Assembly (NCBI RefSeq): GCF_023954335.1
Contig: NZ_JAMLIE010000002.1
Span: forward strand, 907,038 to 971,037
Source: Aquamicrobium sp.
GTDB lineage: Bacteria > Pseudomonadota > Alphaproteobacteria > Rhizobiales > Rhizobiaceae
Direction of reading: 5' to 3'
Length of the DNA stretch: 64,000 nucleotides
The notes under the pieces were generated by a model, which saw only the letters and a list, made by a program, of their open reading frames with translations, made no database searches and was not told where the DNA came from. The position numbers and the translations under genes are program-made. Positions 8,254 through 19,655 of this stretch are shown here, one piece after another; position 1 is the first letter of the stretch; every line of letters starts with the position of its first letter.

Positions 8254-11091
8254 CTACTGCCCCAGCCGCTCGAGCAGGATCGGCACATGCACCTGATCGG
8301 ATTTGTAGTTGCCGGTCAGCACGTACATCATGATGTTGACCCCGGCGCGGAAGGCGTAGGCGCGCTGCATCGGGTCGGCGGGGACGGTCGGCAGCAGCGG
8401 GTTGCCCGAGGAATCGATCGCCCAGGCGCCGGCGAAGTCGTTGGCGGTGATCATGATCGGCGTCACGCCGTCTCCGGTGCGCACCGGGCGGTTCTCGACG
8501 TTCTCGGCGTCGAGCGAGGCCTCGACCCAGAGCGGCCCGCCGGCATAGCGGCCGGGAAATTCCGGCATGATGAAGAAGGTCTTGGTCAGCACGTGGTCGG
8601 CGGGGATCGGCTCCAGCGGCGGCACGTTGATGTTGGCCAGCATGTCGCGCAGGCGCTGGGTCGAGGGGCTGGCCGCGCCGTCGAGGCCGGGTGCGTAGCG
8701 GTCGCGGGTGTCGAACAGCACCGTGCCGCCGTTGCGCATATAGGCGTCGACGCGGGCGAGGGCGGCTTCCGACGGCATCGGCGCCTCGGCGTCCACCGGC
8801 CAGTAGATCAGCGGGTAGAAGGCGAGCTCGTCGCGCTCGATGTCGATGCCGGCCGGCGCGCCGGGCTCCAGCGCGGTCTTGTCGGCGAGGAAGCGCGACA
8901 GGCCTTGCAGGCCGGAGCGGCTGAGCGAATCGACGGCCGCGTCGCCGGTCAGCACATAGGCGATGCGGGTGGTGCTGATCGCGGCGATGGCCTTCTCGTC
9001 GTCGACTGCCGTATCCTGCGCCGCATCGTCCTGCGCCAGCGCCGGAGCGGCGAAGGCGGCGAGCGCGATACCGCCGGCGAGGAGGACGACCGCCGCGCCA
9101 GCGGCCGCGCGGGGCTGGCCCGGCTGGCGCCGGCGGCGGGAGAACGCGCCGCCCATCCACAGCATGGCGAGCGTGTCGAGCGCCATCAGCAGAAGCGCGG
9201 CGGCGAGGAGCGGCCCCTTCATGTCCACGGCCTCGTCGAAGGCGTAGGTCGCGCGGGTGACGGGAAGGCCGGTCTGCGGCCGCGCAAGCGGCGCGAGCAC
9301 GGCGTCGGGCGCAAGGAGGTTGTGGGCGACCATGCCTTCCTCGCTGCCGTAGAAGCCGGGCGGGTTCTCCAGCGTCACCGGGGCGGGCGTGCCGGTGGCG
9401 AGCGGGCGCGCGTCGGGGCCGGGGGCGGTCAGCGTGCCGTCGGCGGCGACCATGCGGTAAGGCGGAAGGGCGGGGGCGTTTCCGGCGTTGGCCGCGTCGA
9501 TGCGGCCCTGGTTGCTGGAAAGCTGGGTCAGCCGGCGCAGCATCTCGACGAAGCTGCCGGAGATCGGCAGGCTGGACCACGTCGCTTCCGGCGCGATGTG
9601 GAACAGGACCAGCGTGCCGTCGCCGCGCGGCGCGCCCGTCACCAGCGGCGTGCCGTCAGCGAGCGCCGCCCAGGTGCGCTCGACGATGTCGGCGGTCGGC
9701 TCGGCCAGCACCTGCCGCGACACCGTCACCTCGGCCGGCGACGGCAGGTCGGCGAAGGGACCGGCCGGCGGAAACTCGCTGACTGCCTGCGGCTCCGTCC
9801 ACGACAGCGCGCCGCCCATGGCCCGCTCGCCGAGGCGCAGGCGCACGGGAAGCAGCTCCTCGTCATTGCCGGCGGCGGCGAGGCGCGGGCCGGCGAAGCG
9901 CACCAGCGTGCCGCCGTCCTCCAGCCATTCGATCAGTTTTTCACGCGCGCCCTGCGGCAAGGTGCCGACATCGGCCAGCACGAGCATCGCCGGCTTCTGC
10001 TCGAGGATCTGCGGGATCGCCTCGGCAAGGTCGGCGCTGGCCGGCTCGATCAGGTCCGAGAACGGCTCGAGCGCACGGCGGATGTAGTAGAGCGGCGACA
10101 GCAGCGGCTGGGCGCTGCCGCTGCCGGCCTCGGCCTGCGAGATCAGCCCGACGCGGCGGCGGCGGGCGTTCTCGTCGAGCAGGCGCGTGGCGGCGGCATG
10201 GTCCTCGCCGGCGATGTCGAGCCAGGCGAAATCGTTGCGCAGCTCGAACGGTATGGCGAAGACGCCTTCGGTCTCGCTCTCGCCGGCCTCGAAGGCAAGC
10301 GTGGTCTCGGCGATGCGCCGGCCGCGATCGTCGAAGGCGGCGGCGACGACCTGTCGCACGGCGGTGTCGGTCTGCGGCCGGATCGCGGTGAAGGAGAAGC
10401 CGTCGGTCAGGTTGCGGCTGTCGCGGACGCCGATGGCGGAAAGCCTGTCGGGCTCGGCCCAGACGAGGCCGGCGGCATTGCCGGAAAGCAGCGCGGCGAA
10501 CGCGTCCTCGTCGCCCTCGGCGGCGAGCCCGTCGGACAGGAAGGCGACCGTGGTTTCCGGCATCGAGCGCATCGCCTCGCTGACGCGGGCGAAGATCGCC
10601 GGCCGGTCGGGCGGCACCGGGCGCGGCGCGGCGGCGGCGAGCCGCCTTTGCGCCTCGGTGGCGTCGAACGGGCCGATCTCGGCATTAGGCATTTCGGCGG
10701 TGAAGGCGAGGAGGATCGGCTTGTCGGCGGCATCGGCGATCAGCCGGCCGGCGGTGGCGACGCGCCGGTCCCAGTCGGGCGCGCTTGCCCAGCCATTGTC
10801 GACGACGAGCGCGAGCGCCGCGCCTTGGGTCGGCGTGGCCTCGCGCGGGTTCAGCACCGGCTCGGCCAGCGCCATGATGACGAGCGCGGCCATCACGAGC
10901 CGCAACAGGGTCAGCCACCACGGGCTCTTGCGCGGGGTTTCTTCCTGCCGGACGATGCGGGCGAGGATGCGCAGCGGCGGAAAGATCTCCTCGCGCGGCC
11001 GCGGCGGCGTCAGGCGCAGTAGCCACCAGATGACCGGCAGCGCCAGAAGCCCGAACAGGATGGCCGGAAAGCCGAAGGAGAGGGGGATCAT
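8254..11091 (-). CDS. BatA-like N-terminal domain / DUF4159 membrane protein
   Basis: A 945-residue protein. The N-terminus (MIPLSFGFPAILFGLLALP) is the BatA-type two-helix aerotolerance domain, followed by a VWA-like region (ALALVVDNGWAS). Another membrane segment lies near residues 640-655 and one just before ALAQDDAAQ, near 710. The final ~210 residues (IAYVLTGDAAVDSL through AFRAGVNIMMYVLTGNYKSDQ) are DUF4159. The start at 11091 overlaps the DUF58 gene's stop by 4 bp. The MoxR/DUF58 context suggests a role in metalloprotein or envelope assembly, but this is inferred only from partners. Confidence 0.9.
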   Translation of the reverse strand: MIPLSFGFPAILFGLLALPVIWWLLRLTPPRPREEIFPPLRILARIVRQEETPRKSPWWLTLLRLVMAALVIMALAEPVLNPREATPTQGAALALVVDNGWASAPDWDRRVATAGRLIADAADKPILLAFTAEMPNAEIGPFDATEAQRRLAAAAPRPVPPDRPAIFARVSEAMRSMPETTVAFLSDGLAAEGDEDAFAALLSGNAAGLVWAEPDRLSAIGVRDSRNLTDGFSFTAIRPQTDTAVRQVVAAAFDDRGRRIAETTLAFEAGESETEGVFAIPFELRNDFAWLDIAGEDHAAATRLLDENARRRRVGLISQAEAGSGSAQPLLSPLYYIRRALEPFSDLIEPASADLAEAIPQILEQKPAMLVLADVGTLPQGAREKLIEWLEDGGTLVRFAGPRLAAAGNDEELLPVRLRLGERAMGGALSWTEPQAVSEFPPAGPFADLPSPAEVTVSRQVLAEPTADIVERTWAALADGTPLVTGAPRGDGTLVLFHIAPEATWSSLPISGSFVEMLRRLTQLSSNQGRIDAANAGNAPALPPYRMVAADGTLTAPGPDARPLATGTPAPVTLENPPGFYGSEEGMVAHNLLAPDAVLAPLARPQTGLPVTRATYAFDEAVDMKGPLLAAALLLMALDTLAMLWMGGAFSRRRRQPGQPRAAAGAAVVLLAGGIALAAFAAPALAQDDAAQDTAVDDEKAIAAISTTRIAYVLTGDAAVDSLSRSGLQGLSRFLADKTALEPGAPAGIDIERDELAFYPLIYWPVDAEAPMPSEAALARVDAYMRNGGTVLFDTRDRYAPGLDGAASPSTQRLRDMLANINVPPLEPIPADHVLTKTFFIMPEFPGRYAGGPLWVEASLDAENVENRPVRTGDGVTPIMITANDFAGAWAIDSSGNPLLPTVPADPMQRAYAFRAGVNIMMYVLTGNYKSDQVHVPILLERLGQ

Positions 11092-11998
11092 CGTCCGCGC
11101 CCCCTTCCGACATCGGCGGTCATCGTCATGTGGACCTTGATGAGCGTTTCGGAGGCGAGGCGGTCGGTGCGGCTGACCGTATAGCTCCAGCCGAGGCGGC
11201 CGCACCACGCGGCGAGCTCATCGCGGCGCGCGCCGTAGAGCCGGCGATAATCCTCGGAAAGCGTCTCGGCGCGGCCGGCGGTCAGCTTCTGGCCGGTCTC
11301 GGGGTCCTCGAACTCTGTGCGGCCGGAATAGGGAAAGGTCTCCTCGGCCGGGTCCGACACCTCGATCAGATGGGCGCGCACGCCGCGCCCGGCCAGCGGG
11401 TCGAGCCAGGCGATGGTTTCCTCGACCGGGTCGAGGAAATCGCTGGCGATGACGATGTCGCTGTAGCGCGTGACAGGGGCGAGGCCGGGGCGCGGGTCGA
11501 AGCGCGCCTCGTGGCCGAGCCGCGCCGCCAGCCGCTCGGCCCCGTTGCGGGAGCTGAACGGGTCGGTCAGTCCCGGCCAGGCGATCCGCTCGCCGCTGCG
11601 CGACAGGAGCTCGGCCAGCGCCAGCACCAGCACCAGCGCGCGCGATTCCTTGGAGACGTTGCCGAGCTCGGATTTGTAGAGCATCGACGGCGAGGGATCG
11701 GCCCAGAGCCAGACGGTGTGGGCGGCCTCCCATTCGAGGTCGCGGACATAGGTCTGGTCGTCGCGGGCCGAGCGCCGCCAGTCGATCCGCGCCATGGTCT
11801 CGCCCTCGACATAGGGGCGGAACTGCCAGAAATTCTCGCCGACGCCGCGCCGGCGCCGGCCGTGCCAGCCGGCGATGACCGTGTTGGTGATGCGCCGCGC
11901 CTCGACCAGAAGGTCGGGGATCAGCGAGGCGCGCAACCGCGCCCGCGCAATGGCGTTGCGCGGGGAGACAGCTTCGGTCGCCTCGCCGAAGCGCGCCA

Positions 11999-11999
<1 letters not shown>
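11088..11999 (-). CDS. DUF58 domain-containing protein
   Basis: A 303-residue DUF58 protein. The hallmark stretch FRPYVEGETMARIDWRRSAR is at about residues 60-79, followed by a VWA-like domain (VWLWADPSPSM, then DIVIASDFLDP). Proteins of this family partner with MoxR AAA+ ATPases, and the MoxR gene lies immediately upstream; the stop and start overlap as TGATG. Its own stop overlaps the next start (ATGA). No membrane segment or signal peptide is evident, so it is probably a cytoplasmic adaptor between the ATPase and the two membrane proteins encoded downstream. Its molecular role is unknown. Confidence 0.93.
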
Positions 12000-13006
<1,007 letters not shown>

Positions 13007-13087
13007 GACCGTCCCGCTCCTTGGATTCATGTTGCGACTCTGCATCGCATCTGGCGGTGCGCGAGCGTCGAGCTTAAAACACGCTGC

Positions 13088-13756
13088 ATGGCTGACAAGC
13101 CGAACAACAGTGACTATTTCGTGACGATGGACATTACCACGGATAAAAGCAAACAGGCGGCAACGAAGGCGGTGGACGCGGCCGGGCTGGAGGCGCTGGT
13201 GGCGCGCGCGGCCCGCGCCGGCAAGGGCGCGCCGCCGGTCGAGAAGTGGAATCCGCCGTTCTGCGGCGACCTCGACATGGAGATCCGCCAGGACGGCACC
13301 TGGTTCTATCTCGGCACGCCGATCGGCCGTCCGGCGCTGGTGCAGCTGTTCTCCACCGTGCTGCGCAAGGATGAGGACGGCCGGACCTATCTCGTCACCC
13401 CGGTCGAGAAGGTCGGCATCCGCGTCGAGGACGCGCCCTTCGTCGCGGTCGAGGTCAACGCCTCGGCGCGCGACGGCGAGCGGGTGCTGACCTTCCGCAC
13501 CAATGTCGGCGACGTGGTCGAGGCCGGGCCGTCGAACCCGCTGCGCTTCGCCATCGAGGACGACACCGGCGGGCTGAAGCCCTATCTCCTTGTCCGGGGC
13601 CGGCTGGAGGCGCTGGTCAACCGCGCCGTGACCTACGAGCTGGTGGAACTCGGCGAGGAGATCGAGCATGAAGGCCGGCGCATGTTCGCGGTGCGCTCCA
13701 ACGGGGTCGTGTTCCCGATCATGCCCGCCGACCGGCTGGGCGAATTGAGTGCCTGA
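13088..13756 (+). CDS. DUF1285 domain-containing protein
   Basis: A 222-residue protein of the DUF1285 family, common next to the MoxR cluster in Rhizobiales. The conserved start of the domain is visible (PPVEKWNPPFCGDLDMEI, about residues 44-61), followed by DGTWFYLGTPIGRPALV. There are no membrane segments. The ATG at 13088 is used here; a later ATG at 13127 is possible and neither has a strong ribosome-binding site. The stop overlaps the region of the next gene's start (GTGCCTGACATG), so the three plus-strand genes to 15655 look like one operon. Biochemical function unknown. Confidence 0.88.
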   Translation: MADKPNNSDYFVTMDITTDKSKQAATKAVDAAGLEALVARAARAGKGAPPVEKWNPPFCGDLDMEIRQDGTWFYLGTPIGRPALVQLFSTVLRKDEDGRTYLVTPVEKVGIRVEDAPFVAVEVNASARDGERVLTFRTNVGDVVEAGPSNPLRFAIEDDTGGLKPYLLVRGRLEALVNRAVTYELVELGEEIEHEGRRMFAVRSNGVVFPIMPADRLGELSA

Positions 13757-13757
13757 C

Positions 13758-14390
13758 ATGCCGAACGACGTCTCCCTATCCTTCACCGCCGAGGATTTCC
13801 GCCGGCGCGCCGCAGCCGAGCGGGAACCGTTCGCCGAATCCGACTATGGCGACCACCGGCTGAACCCCGACATGCGCGACCTGATCGTGCGCGACGGGCT
13901 GCGCGACGCAGCCGTGCTGATCCCCGTCGTCGACCGGCGCGAGGGCGCGAGCGTCATCCTGACCAAGCGCACCGAGAAGCTGCGCTCGCATTCGGGTCAG
14001 GTCGCCTTTCCGGGCGGGCGGATCGACCCCACGGACCCGACGCCGGAATATGCCGCGCTGCGCGAGACGGAGGAGGAGATCGGCCTCGCGCCGAGCTATA
14101 TCGAGGTGGTCGGGCGCATGCCGGACTACGTTTCCGGCTCCGGCTTCCGCATCGCGCCGATCCTTTCCGTGGTGCGGCCGGATTTCAGGCTGTCGATCAA
14201 CCCGGACGAGGTGGACGACGCCTTCGAGGTGCCGCTCGCCTTCCTGATGGACCCGCGCAACCACACGCGCGACAGCCGCATCTGGCAGGAGCGGGAGCGC
14301 TATTTCTACACCATGCCGTTCGGCGAGCGGCACATATGGGGCGTGACGGCCGGCATCATCCGCACGCTTTACGAAAGGCTCTATGCGTGA
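13758..14390 (+). CDS. CoA pyrophosphatase-type Nudix hydrolase
   Basis: A 210-residue Nudix hydrolase of the NudL/coenzyme A pyrophosphatase group. The UPF0035 signature (LTKRTEKLRSHSGQVAFPGG) sits directly before the Nudix box, whose core is LRETEEEIGL. Such enzymes split CoA or its derivatives into phosphopantetheine and 3',5'-ADP. A GTG at 13749, overlapping the DUF1285 stop, is an alternative start three codons earlier; I prefer ATG 13758. Its stop overlaps the cca start (GTGA). The call is strong for the family and moderate for the substrate. Confidence 0.9.
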   Translation: MPNDVSLSFTAEDFRRRAAAEREPFAESDYGDHRLNPDMRDLIVRDGLRDAAVLIPVVDRREGASVILTKRTEKLRSHSGQVAFPGGRIDPTDPTPEYAALRETEEEIGLAPSYIEVVGRMPDYVSGSGFRIAPILSVVRPDFRLSINPDEVDDAFEVPLAFLMDPRNHTRDSRIWQERERYFYTMPFGERHIWGVTAGIIRTLYERLYA

Positions 14391-15655
14391 GCGCGGTTTC
14401 CCTCGTCGGGCGGGCGGAATGGCTGGATAACAGCGATCTGCAGCATCTTCTTCATGTTCTTGGCGAGAATGGTGAGGAGGCACGAATCGCCGGCGGCGCG
14501 GTGCGCAACGCGCTGCTGGGCCTTGACGTCAGCGACATCGACATCGCCACCACCACGCTGCCCGACGAGACCGAGCGCCGGGCGCGGGCCGCCGGCTTCC
14601 GCACGGTGCCGACCGGCAAGGAGCACGGCACGATCACCGTCATCGCCGGCGGCGCGGCCTATGAGGTGACGACGCTGCGCACTGACGTCGAGACCGACGG
14701 ACGCCGCGCCCGCGTGGCCTTCGGCCGCGACTGGGAGACGGATTCGGCAAGGCGCGACTTCACCATCAACGCGCTCTACGCGACGGCGGCGGGCGAGGTG
14801 ATCGATCTCGTCGGTGGCCTCGCCGACCTGAAAACCTCGACGCTGCGTTTCATCGGCGATCCGGAGGCGCGCATCCGCGAGGACTACCTGCGCATCCTGC
14901 GCTTCTTCCGCTTCTTCGCCTGGTACGGCAGGGGCCGGCCCGACGCCGACGGCCTGCGCGCCTGCGCGCGGCTGAAGGAGGGGCTGGCGCGCCTGTCGGC
15001 CGAGCGGGTGTGGGCGGAGCTGAAGAAGCTGCTTGCCGCGCCCGACCCGTCGCGCGCGCTTCTATGGATGCGCCAGACGGGCGTGCTGACCGCCGTGCTG
15101 CCGGAAAGCGAAAAATGGGGCATCGACGCGGTTCACGCGCTGGTCGCGGCGGGCAGTGACCTCGGCTGGACGCCCGATCCGCTGCTCAGGCTCGAGGCCA
15201 TCGTGCCGCCGGACGCGGCGCGCATGGCGGCGATGGCCGCGCGGCTGAAAATGTCGAAGGCGGAAGGCGCGCGCCTTTCGGCCTGGGCGATGACCGCACC
15301 GGTTCCCCACGCCACCAGCGAGGCGGCGCTTGCGAAAATCGCCTATGCCGGCGACCGGCAGGCGGTGGAGGACCGGCTGCGGCTCGGCCTCGCTTCAGCC
15401 CGCGAGCGGGCCGAGCAGGATTCCGGCGCGCTGGCCGAGGCCGGCGGCTATCTGCGGCTGCTGCGCTTTCTCGATGGCTGGGAAAGGCCGGTGTTTCCGG
15501 TCAAGGGTGGCGATCTCGCCGCGCTCGGCCTGCCGGAGGGCCCGAAGATGGGAAGCCTGCTGGCGAAGCTGGAAGCCGAATGGGCCGAGGGTGGCTTCCG
15601 CCTCGGCCGCGACGCGCTTCTGGCGCGCGCCGCGGCGCTTGGCGGGGACGCCTGA
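14387..15655 (+). CDS. cca: CCA tRNA nucleotidyltransferase
   Basis: A 422-residue class II nucleotidyltransferase that adds or repairs the 3' CCA of tRNA. The head domain shows GGAVRNALLG (about residues 37-46), the catalytic DIDIATT and RRDFTINALYA. A conserved EDYLRILRFFRFFAWYG block and a helical body and tail follow. The start is GTG at 14387, overlapping the Nudix stop by 4 bp; this begins SAVSLVGRAEWL, whereas the open frame further upstream lies inside the Nudix gene. The length is normal for alphaproteobacterial enzymes. Confidence 0.95.
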   Translation: MSAVSLVGRAEWLDNSDLQHLLHVLGENGEEARIAGGAVRNALLGLDVSDIDIATTTLPDETERRARAAGFRTVPTGKEHGTITVIAGGAAYEVTTLRTDVETDGRRARVAFGRDWETDSARRDFTINALYATAAGEVIDLVGGLADLKTSTLRFIGDPEARIREDYLRILRFFRFFAWYGRGRPDADGLRACARLKEGLARLSAERVWAELKKLLAAPDPSRALLWMRQTGVLTAVLPESEKWGIDAVHALVAAGSDLGWTPDPLLRLEAIVPPDAARMAAMAARLKMSKAEGARLSAWAMTAPVPHATSEAALAKIAYAGDRQAVEDRLRLGLASARERAEQDSGALAEAGGYLRLLRFLDGWERPVFPVKGGDLAALGLPEGPKMGSLLAKLEAEWAEGGFRLGRDALLARAAALGGDA

Positions 15656-15657
15656 GA

Positions 15658-15843
15658 TCAGGCGGCGTTGCGCTTCGTCTCGATGCGCGAGCGGATGGCC
15701 TCGACCATGGTCTCGCGGATGATGGTCTCGCCATGGGTGTCGCGCATGTGCTCGACCGCCCGGCGCATCACTTCCGCTTCCTCGGGATGGCGCGTATGCC
15801 ACGCGCAGCCGGGAACCAGCGAACCGCAATGGAATTCCTTCAT
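15658..15843 (-). CDS. DUF1059 family small protein
   Basis: A 61-residue protein resembling the DUF1059 family: an N-terminal FHCGSLVPGCAWHTRH with two cysteines, then PEEAEVMRRAVEHMRDTHG. Two further His-rich positions could form a small metal site, but that is a guess. The start is well supported by AAGGAGG seven nucleotides before ATG. It is convergent with cca, separated by 2 bp. Function unknown. Confidence 0.82.
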   Translation of the reverse strand: MKEFHCGSLVPGCAWHTRHPEEAEVMRRAVEHMRDTHGETIIRETMVEAIRSRIETKRNAA

Positions 15844-15969
15844 GGGATCCTCCTTTCAGCGTCTTCTTGTTGTGAGGGTCAATCATAACACGGAAACGGC
15901 CGCTCGGGTTGCAAAAAGCCCGTCACAAAAGGCGAAGCGGGGGAAAAGTCCTGCCGTTTCCCGGCCCTA

Positions 15970-16884
15970 TCAGGGCCATTTCACCTCGGGCGGCATGCTG
16001 GACAGGATCGAATCGACGTTGCCGCCGGTCTTCAGCCCGAAGATCGTGCCGCGGTCGTAGAGCAGGTTGAACTCGACATAGCGGCCGCGCCGGATCAGCT
16101 GCTCCTCGCGGTCGGCCTCGGTCCAGTTGTCGTTGAAATTCTTGCGCACGAGGTGATTGTAGACGATCAGGAAGGTGCGGCCGACATCCTGCGTGAAGCG
16201 GAAATCGGCGTCCCAGCCGCCCTGCTCCTGCGGGCTTTTCAGCCAGTCGTAGAAGATGCCGCCGACGCCGCGCGGCTCGCCCCGGTGCGGCAGGAAGAAA
16301 TAGTTGTTGCACCAGGCCTTGAAGCGGTCGTAGTCGGCTATCGCCGCATGCTTGTCGCAGACGAACTTCATCGACTTGTGGAAGGCGAGCGTGTCCCCGT
16401 CCTCCTGCGTGCGCCGGCGGGAAAGCACCGGCGTCAGGTCGGCGCCGCCGCCGAACCACTGCCGCGTCGTCACCACCATGCGCGTGTTCATGTGGACGGC
16501 GGGGACGTTGGGGTTCACCGGATGGGCGATCAGCGAGATGCCGGAAGCCCAGAAGCGCGGGTCCTCCTCGGCGCCGGGGATCTGCTTGCGGAAGTCGGGC
16601 GAGAACTCGCCGTGGACGGTGGAGACGTGGACGCCGACCTTCTCGAAGACGCGGCCATACATCATCGACATCACGCCGCCGCCGCCCGCTCCCCCGTCAC
16701 GCTGCCAGGGCGTGCGCTCGAAGCGGCCGGGCGACCAGCTCGACTGCGGGCCGGTCAGGTCGTCCTCGATCTTCTCGAAGGCGTCGCAGATCCTGTCGCG
16801 CAGCTCCTCGAACCACGCCTTCGCGGTCGCCTTCTTCTCCTCGATCCCGTCCGGCAGGCCGGCCGGTATGTCTGGACGCTCCAT
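15970..16884 (-). CDS. hemF: oxygen-dependent coproporphyrinogen III oxidase
   Basis: A 304-residue HemF, which oxidatively decarboxylates coproporphyrinogen III to protoporphyrinogen IX in haem synthesis using O2. The family signature [10 protein letters not shown] is present. The C-terminal block [15 protein letters not shown], then [17 protein letters not shown], is also typical. The ATG at 16884 has GGAG upstream; an open frame runs 13 codons further but lacks support. It is a stand-alone gene on the minus strand, diverging from the small gene at 17026. Confidence 0.96.
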   Translation of the reverse strand: MERPDIPAGLPDGIEEKKATAKAWFEELRDRICDAFEKIEDDLTGPQSSWSPGRFERTPWQRDGGAGGGGVMSMMYGRVFEKVGVHVSTVHGEFSPDFRKQIPGAEEDPRFWASGISLIAHPVNPNVPAVHMNTRMVVTTRQWFGGGADLTPVLSRRRTQEDGDTLAFHKSMKFVCDKHAAIADYDRFKAWCNNYFFLPHRGEPRGVGGIFYDWLKSPQEQGGWDADFRFTQDVGRTFLIVYNHLVRKNFNDNWTEADREEQLIRRGRYVEFNLLYDRGTIFGLKTGGNVDSILSSMPPEVKWP

Positions 16885-17025
16885 CGATGTTTCTCCATCG
16901 CCGCGCGCGCCGGCGGGCGGCAAGCGGCTAAAATGACTCGCAAATCGTGCCTGCGATCCCTAATCTGTTGCCCGGAAGGGTCAAGGTGTTTCGGGGGATT
17001 TCCGAAGGCACGACGGAGAGTCCGG

Positions 17026-17283
17026 TTGCGCGTTCCCGCAAGGCCACCGCTCGACAGCCTGAAGCGCACGCTCGACAGGGCGCGCGCCGAGGGCGCCCGC
17101 AAGGATCGCGACGGCTTCGTGCGCGAGACCTTCGCATTGCCGCGCCCGGCGGCGCGGGCCAAGGCGCGCGAATGGTTCGACCGCTGGCCGCGCCAGGCCT
17201 ACTGGACCGAGATCGAGAGCTGGCGCGAGCGCCCCGACGACGTGATCGAGTTCACCATGCGCCGGCTTTCGAGCGCCGACTGA
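17026..17283 (+). CDS. small conserved hypothetical protein
   Basis: About 85 residues, very rich in Arg. The second half (KAREWFDRWPRQAYWTEIESW, with a C-terminal FTMRRLSSAD) reads like a genuine conserved protein. I use a TTG start at 17026 because GGAG lies 7 nt upstream; an ATG at 16933 in the same frame would add about 31 residues that look unstructured. It diverges from hemF. I do not recognise a function. Confidence 0.6.
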   Translation: MRVPARPPLDSLKRTLDRARAEGARKDRDGFVRETFALPRPAARAKAREWFDRWPRQAYWTEIESWRERPDDVIEFTMRRLSSAD

Positions 17284-17418
17284 GCGCGCAATATTCATCC
17301 TGTTGCGCCCACGCAACGGGAAAAGTCCGTCTACAAAACGTGATCGCGGGACGCATGGCGTTTTGTCGCCGGCCGGTCTATGGAGGACGCCTTGTCAACC
17401 GAATCTCAGGAGGCGTCG

Positions 17419-17475
17419 ATGGATCACCGGCTCGGCTTTGCCACCATGCGCCTGCGCGACGGGCGTTTCGCCTGA
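17419..17475 (+). CDS. possible 18-residue leader peptide
   Basis: ATG at 17419 preceded by a full AGGAGG (17408-17413, 5-nt spacer). It encodes MDHRLGFATMRLRDGRFA and then TGA. It has no run of one amino acid as in classic attenuators, though four of 18 residues are Arg. The ribosome-binding site is half-buried in a predicted hairpin. The strong site argues for translation; the product itself is unknown. It lies about 300 bp before the first ABC gene. Confidence 0.4.
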   Translation: MDHRLGFATMRLRDGRFA

Positions 17476-17566
17476 CGGCGGTTTCGGTTAGACCTTTTTC
17501 CTGACACGACAGCACGGGTTCCGATTCCGCCGGAGATTTCTTTCCGACCTTTCGAGGAATCGCGCC

Positions 17567-17737
17567 GTGACCGCTGCCGCCATCAAGGGCCTTCCCGCCC
17601 GCTTCGAAGCCGCCATTTCGCCACGCAAGGCGCGCTGCCCCGCTGCCCGCGCCGTCGCAGCCTCACTGATGCCGCCCCGCCGGATGCGCGCCTTTCCGCG
17701 CTCCGTGACGGGCGAAAACCCGACCATCCGCCCCTGA
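17567..17737 (+). CDS. doubtful small ORF before ABC operon
   Basis: A GTG-initiated frame of 56 codons with GAGG 9 nt upstream (17554-17557). The product is basic, Ala/Pro/Arg-rich and has no recognisable domain. In GC-rich DNA such frames arise easily by chance. I list it only because it lies in the unexplained leader between the possible leader peptide and the first ABC gene. Confidence 0.2.
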   Translation: MTAAAIKGLPARFEAAISPRKARCPAARAVAASLMPPRRMRAFPRSVTGENPTIRP

Positions 17738-17771
17738 CCCGGGCGCCGCCGCCATAAAGAAGACATCCGTC

Positions 17772-19651
<1,880 letters not shown>

Positions 19652-19655
<4 letters not shown>

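Larger units (their letters stand above)
17284..17771 (+). promoter_or_regulatory. structured leader region before the ABC transporter operon
   Basis: A 488-bp gap with three hairpins in its first part. GTTGCG/CGCAAC (17302-17307 with 17312-17317) comes directly after the preceding gene. ACAAAACG/CGTTTTGT is at 17333-17340 with 17359-17366. GACGCCT/AGGCGTC is at 17386-17392 with 17411-17417. The right arm of the last hairpin overlaps an AGGAGG ribosome-binding site (17408-17413) for an 18-codon reading frame. This arrangement looks like a translational or attenuation switch. I could not match it to a known riboswitch family. The remaining ~300 bp hold only a doubtful small ORF. Confidence 0.5.

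Noticed and set aside
7660..11022. A 1120-codon plus-strand ORF, and others of 400-980 codons (6090-8333, 59936-62878, 1092-2336)
   Set aside because: They lie antisense to genes with clear domains and intact motifs, are Arg/Gly/Asp-rich and lack ribosome-binding sites. Long antisense frames are expected at this GC content.
17302..17417. SAM-II or another known riboswitch
   Set aside because: The conserved SAM-II core could not be aligned and the downstream genes are transporters, not methionine genes. It is left as an unassigned leader.
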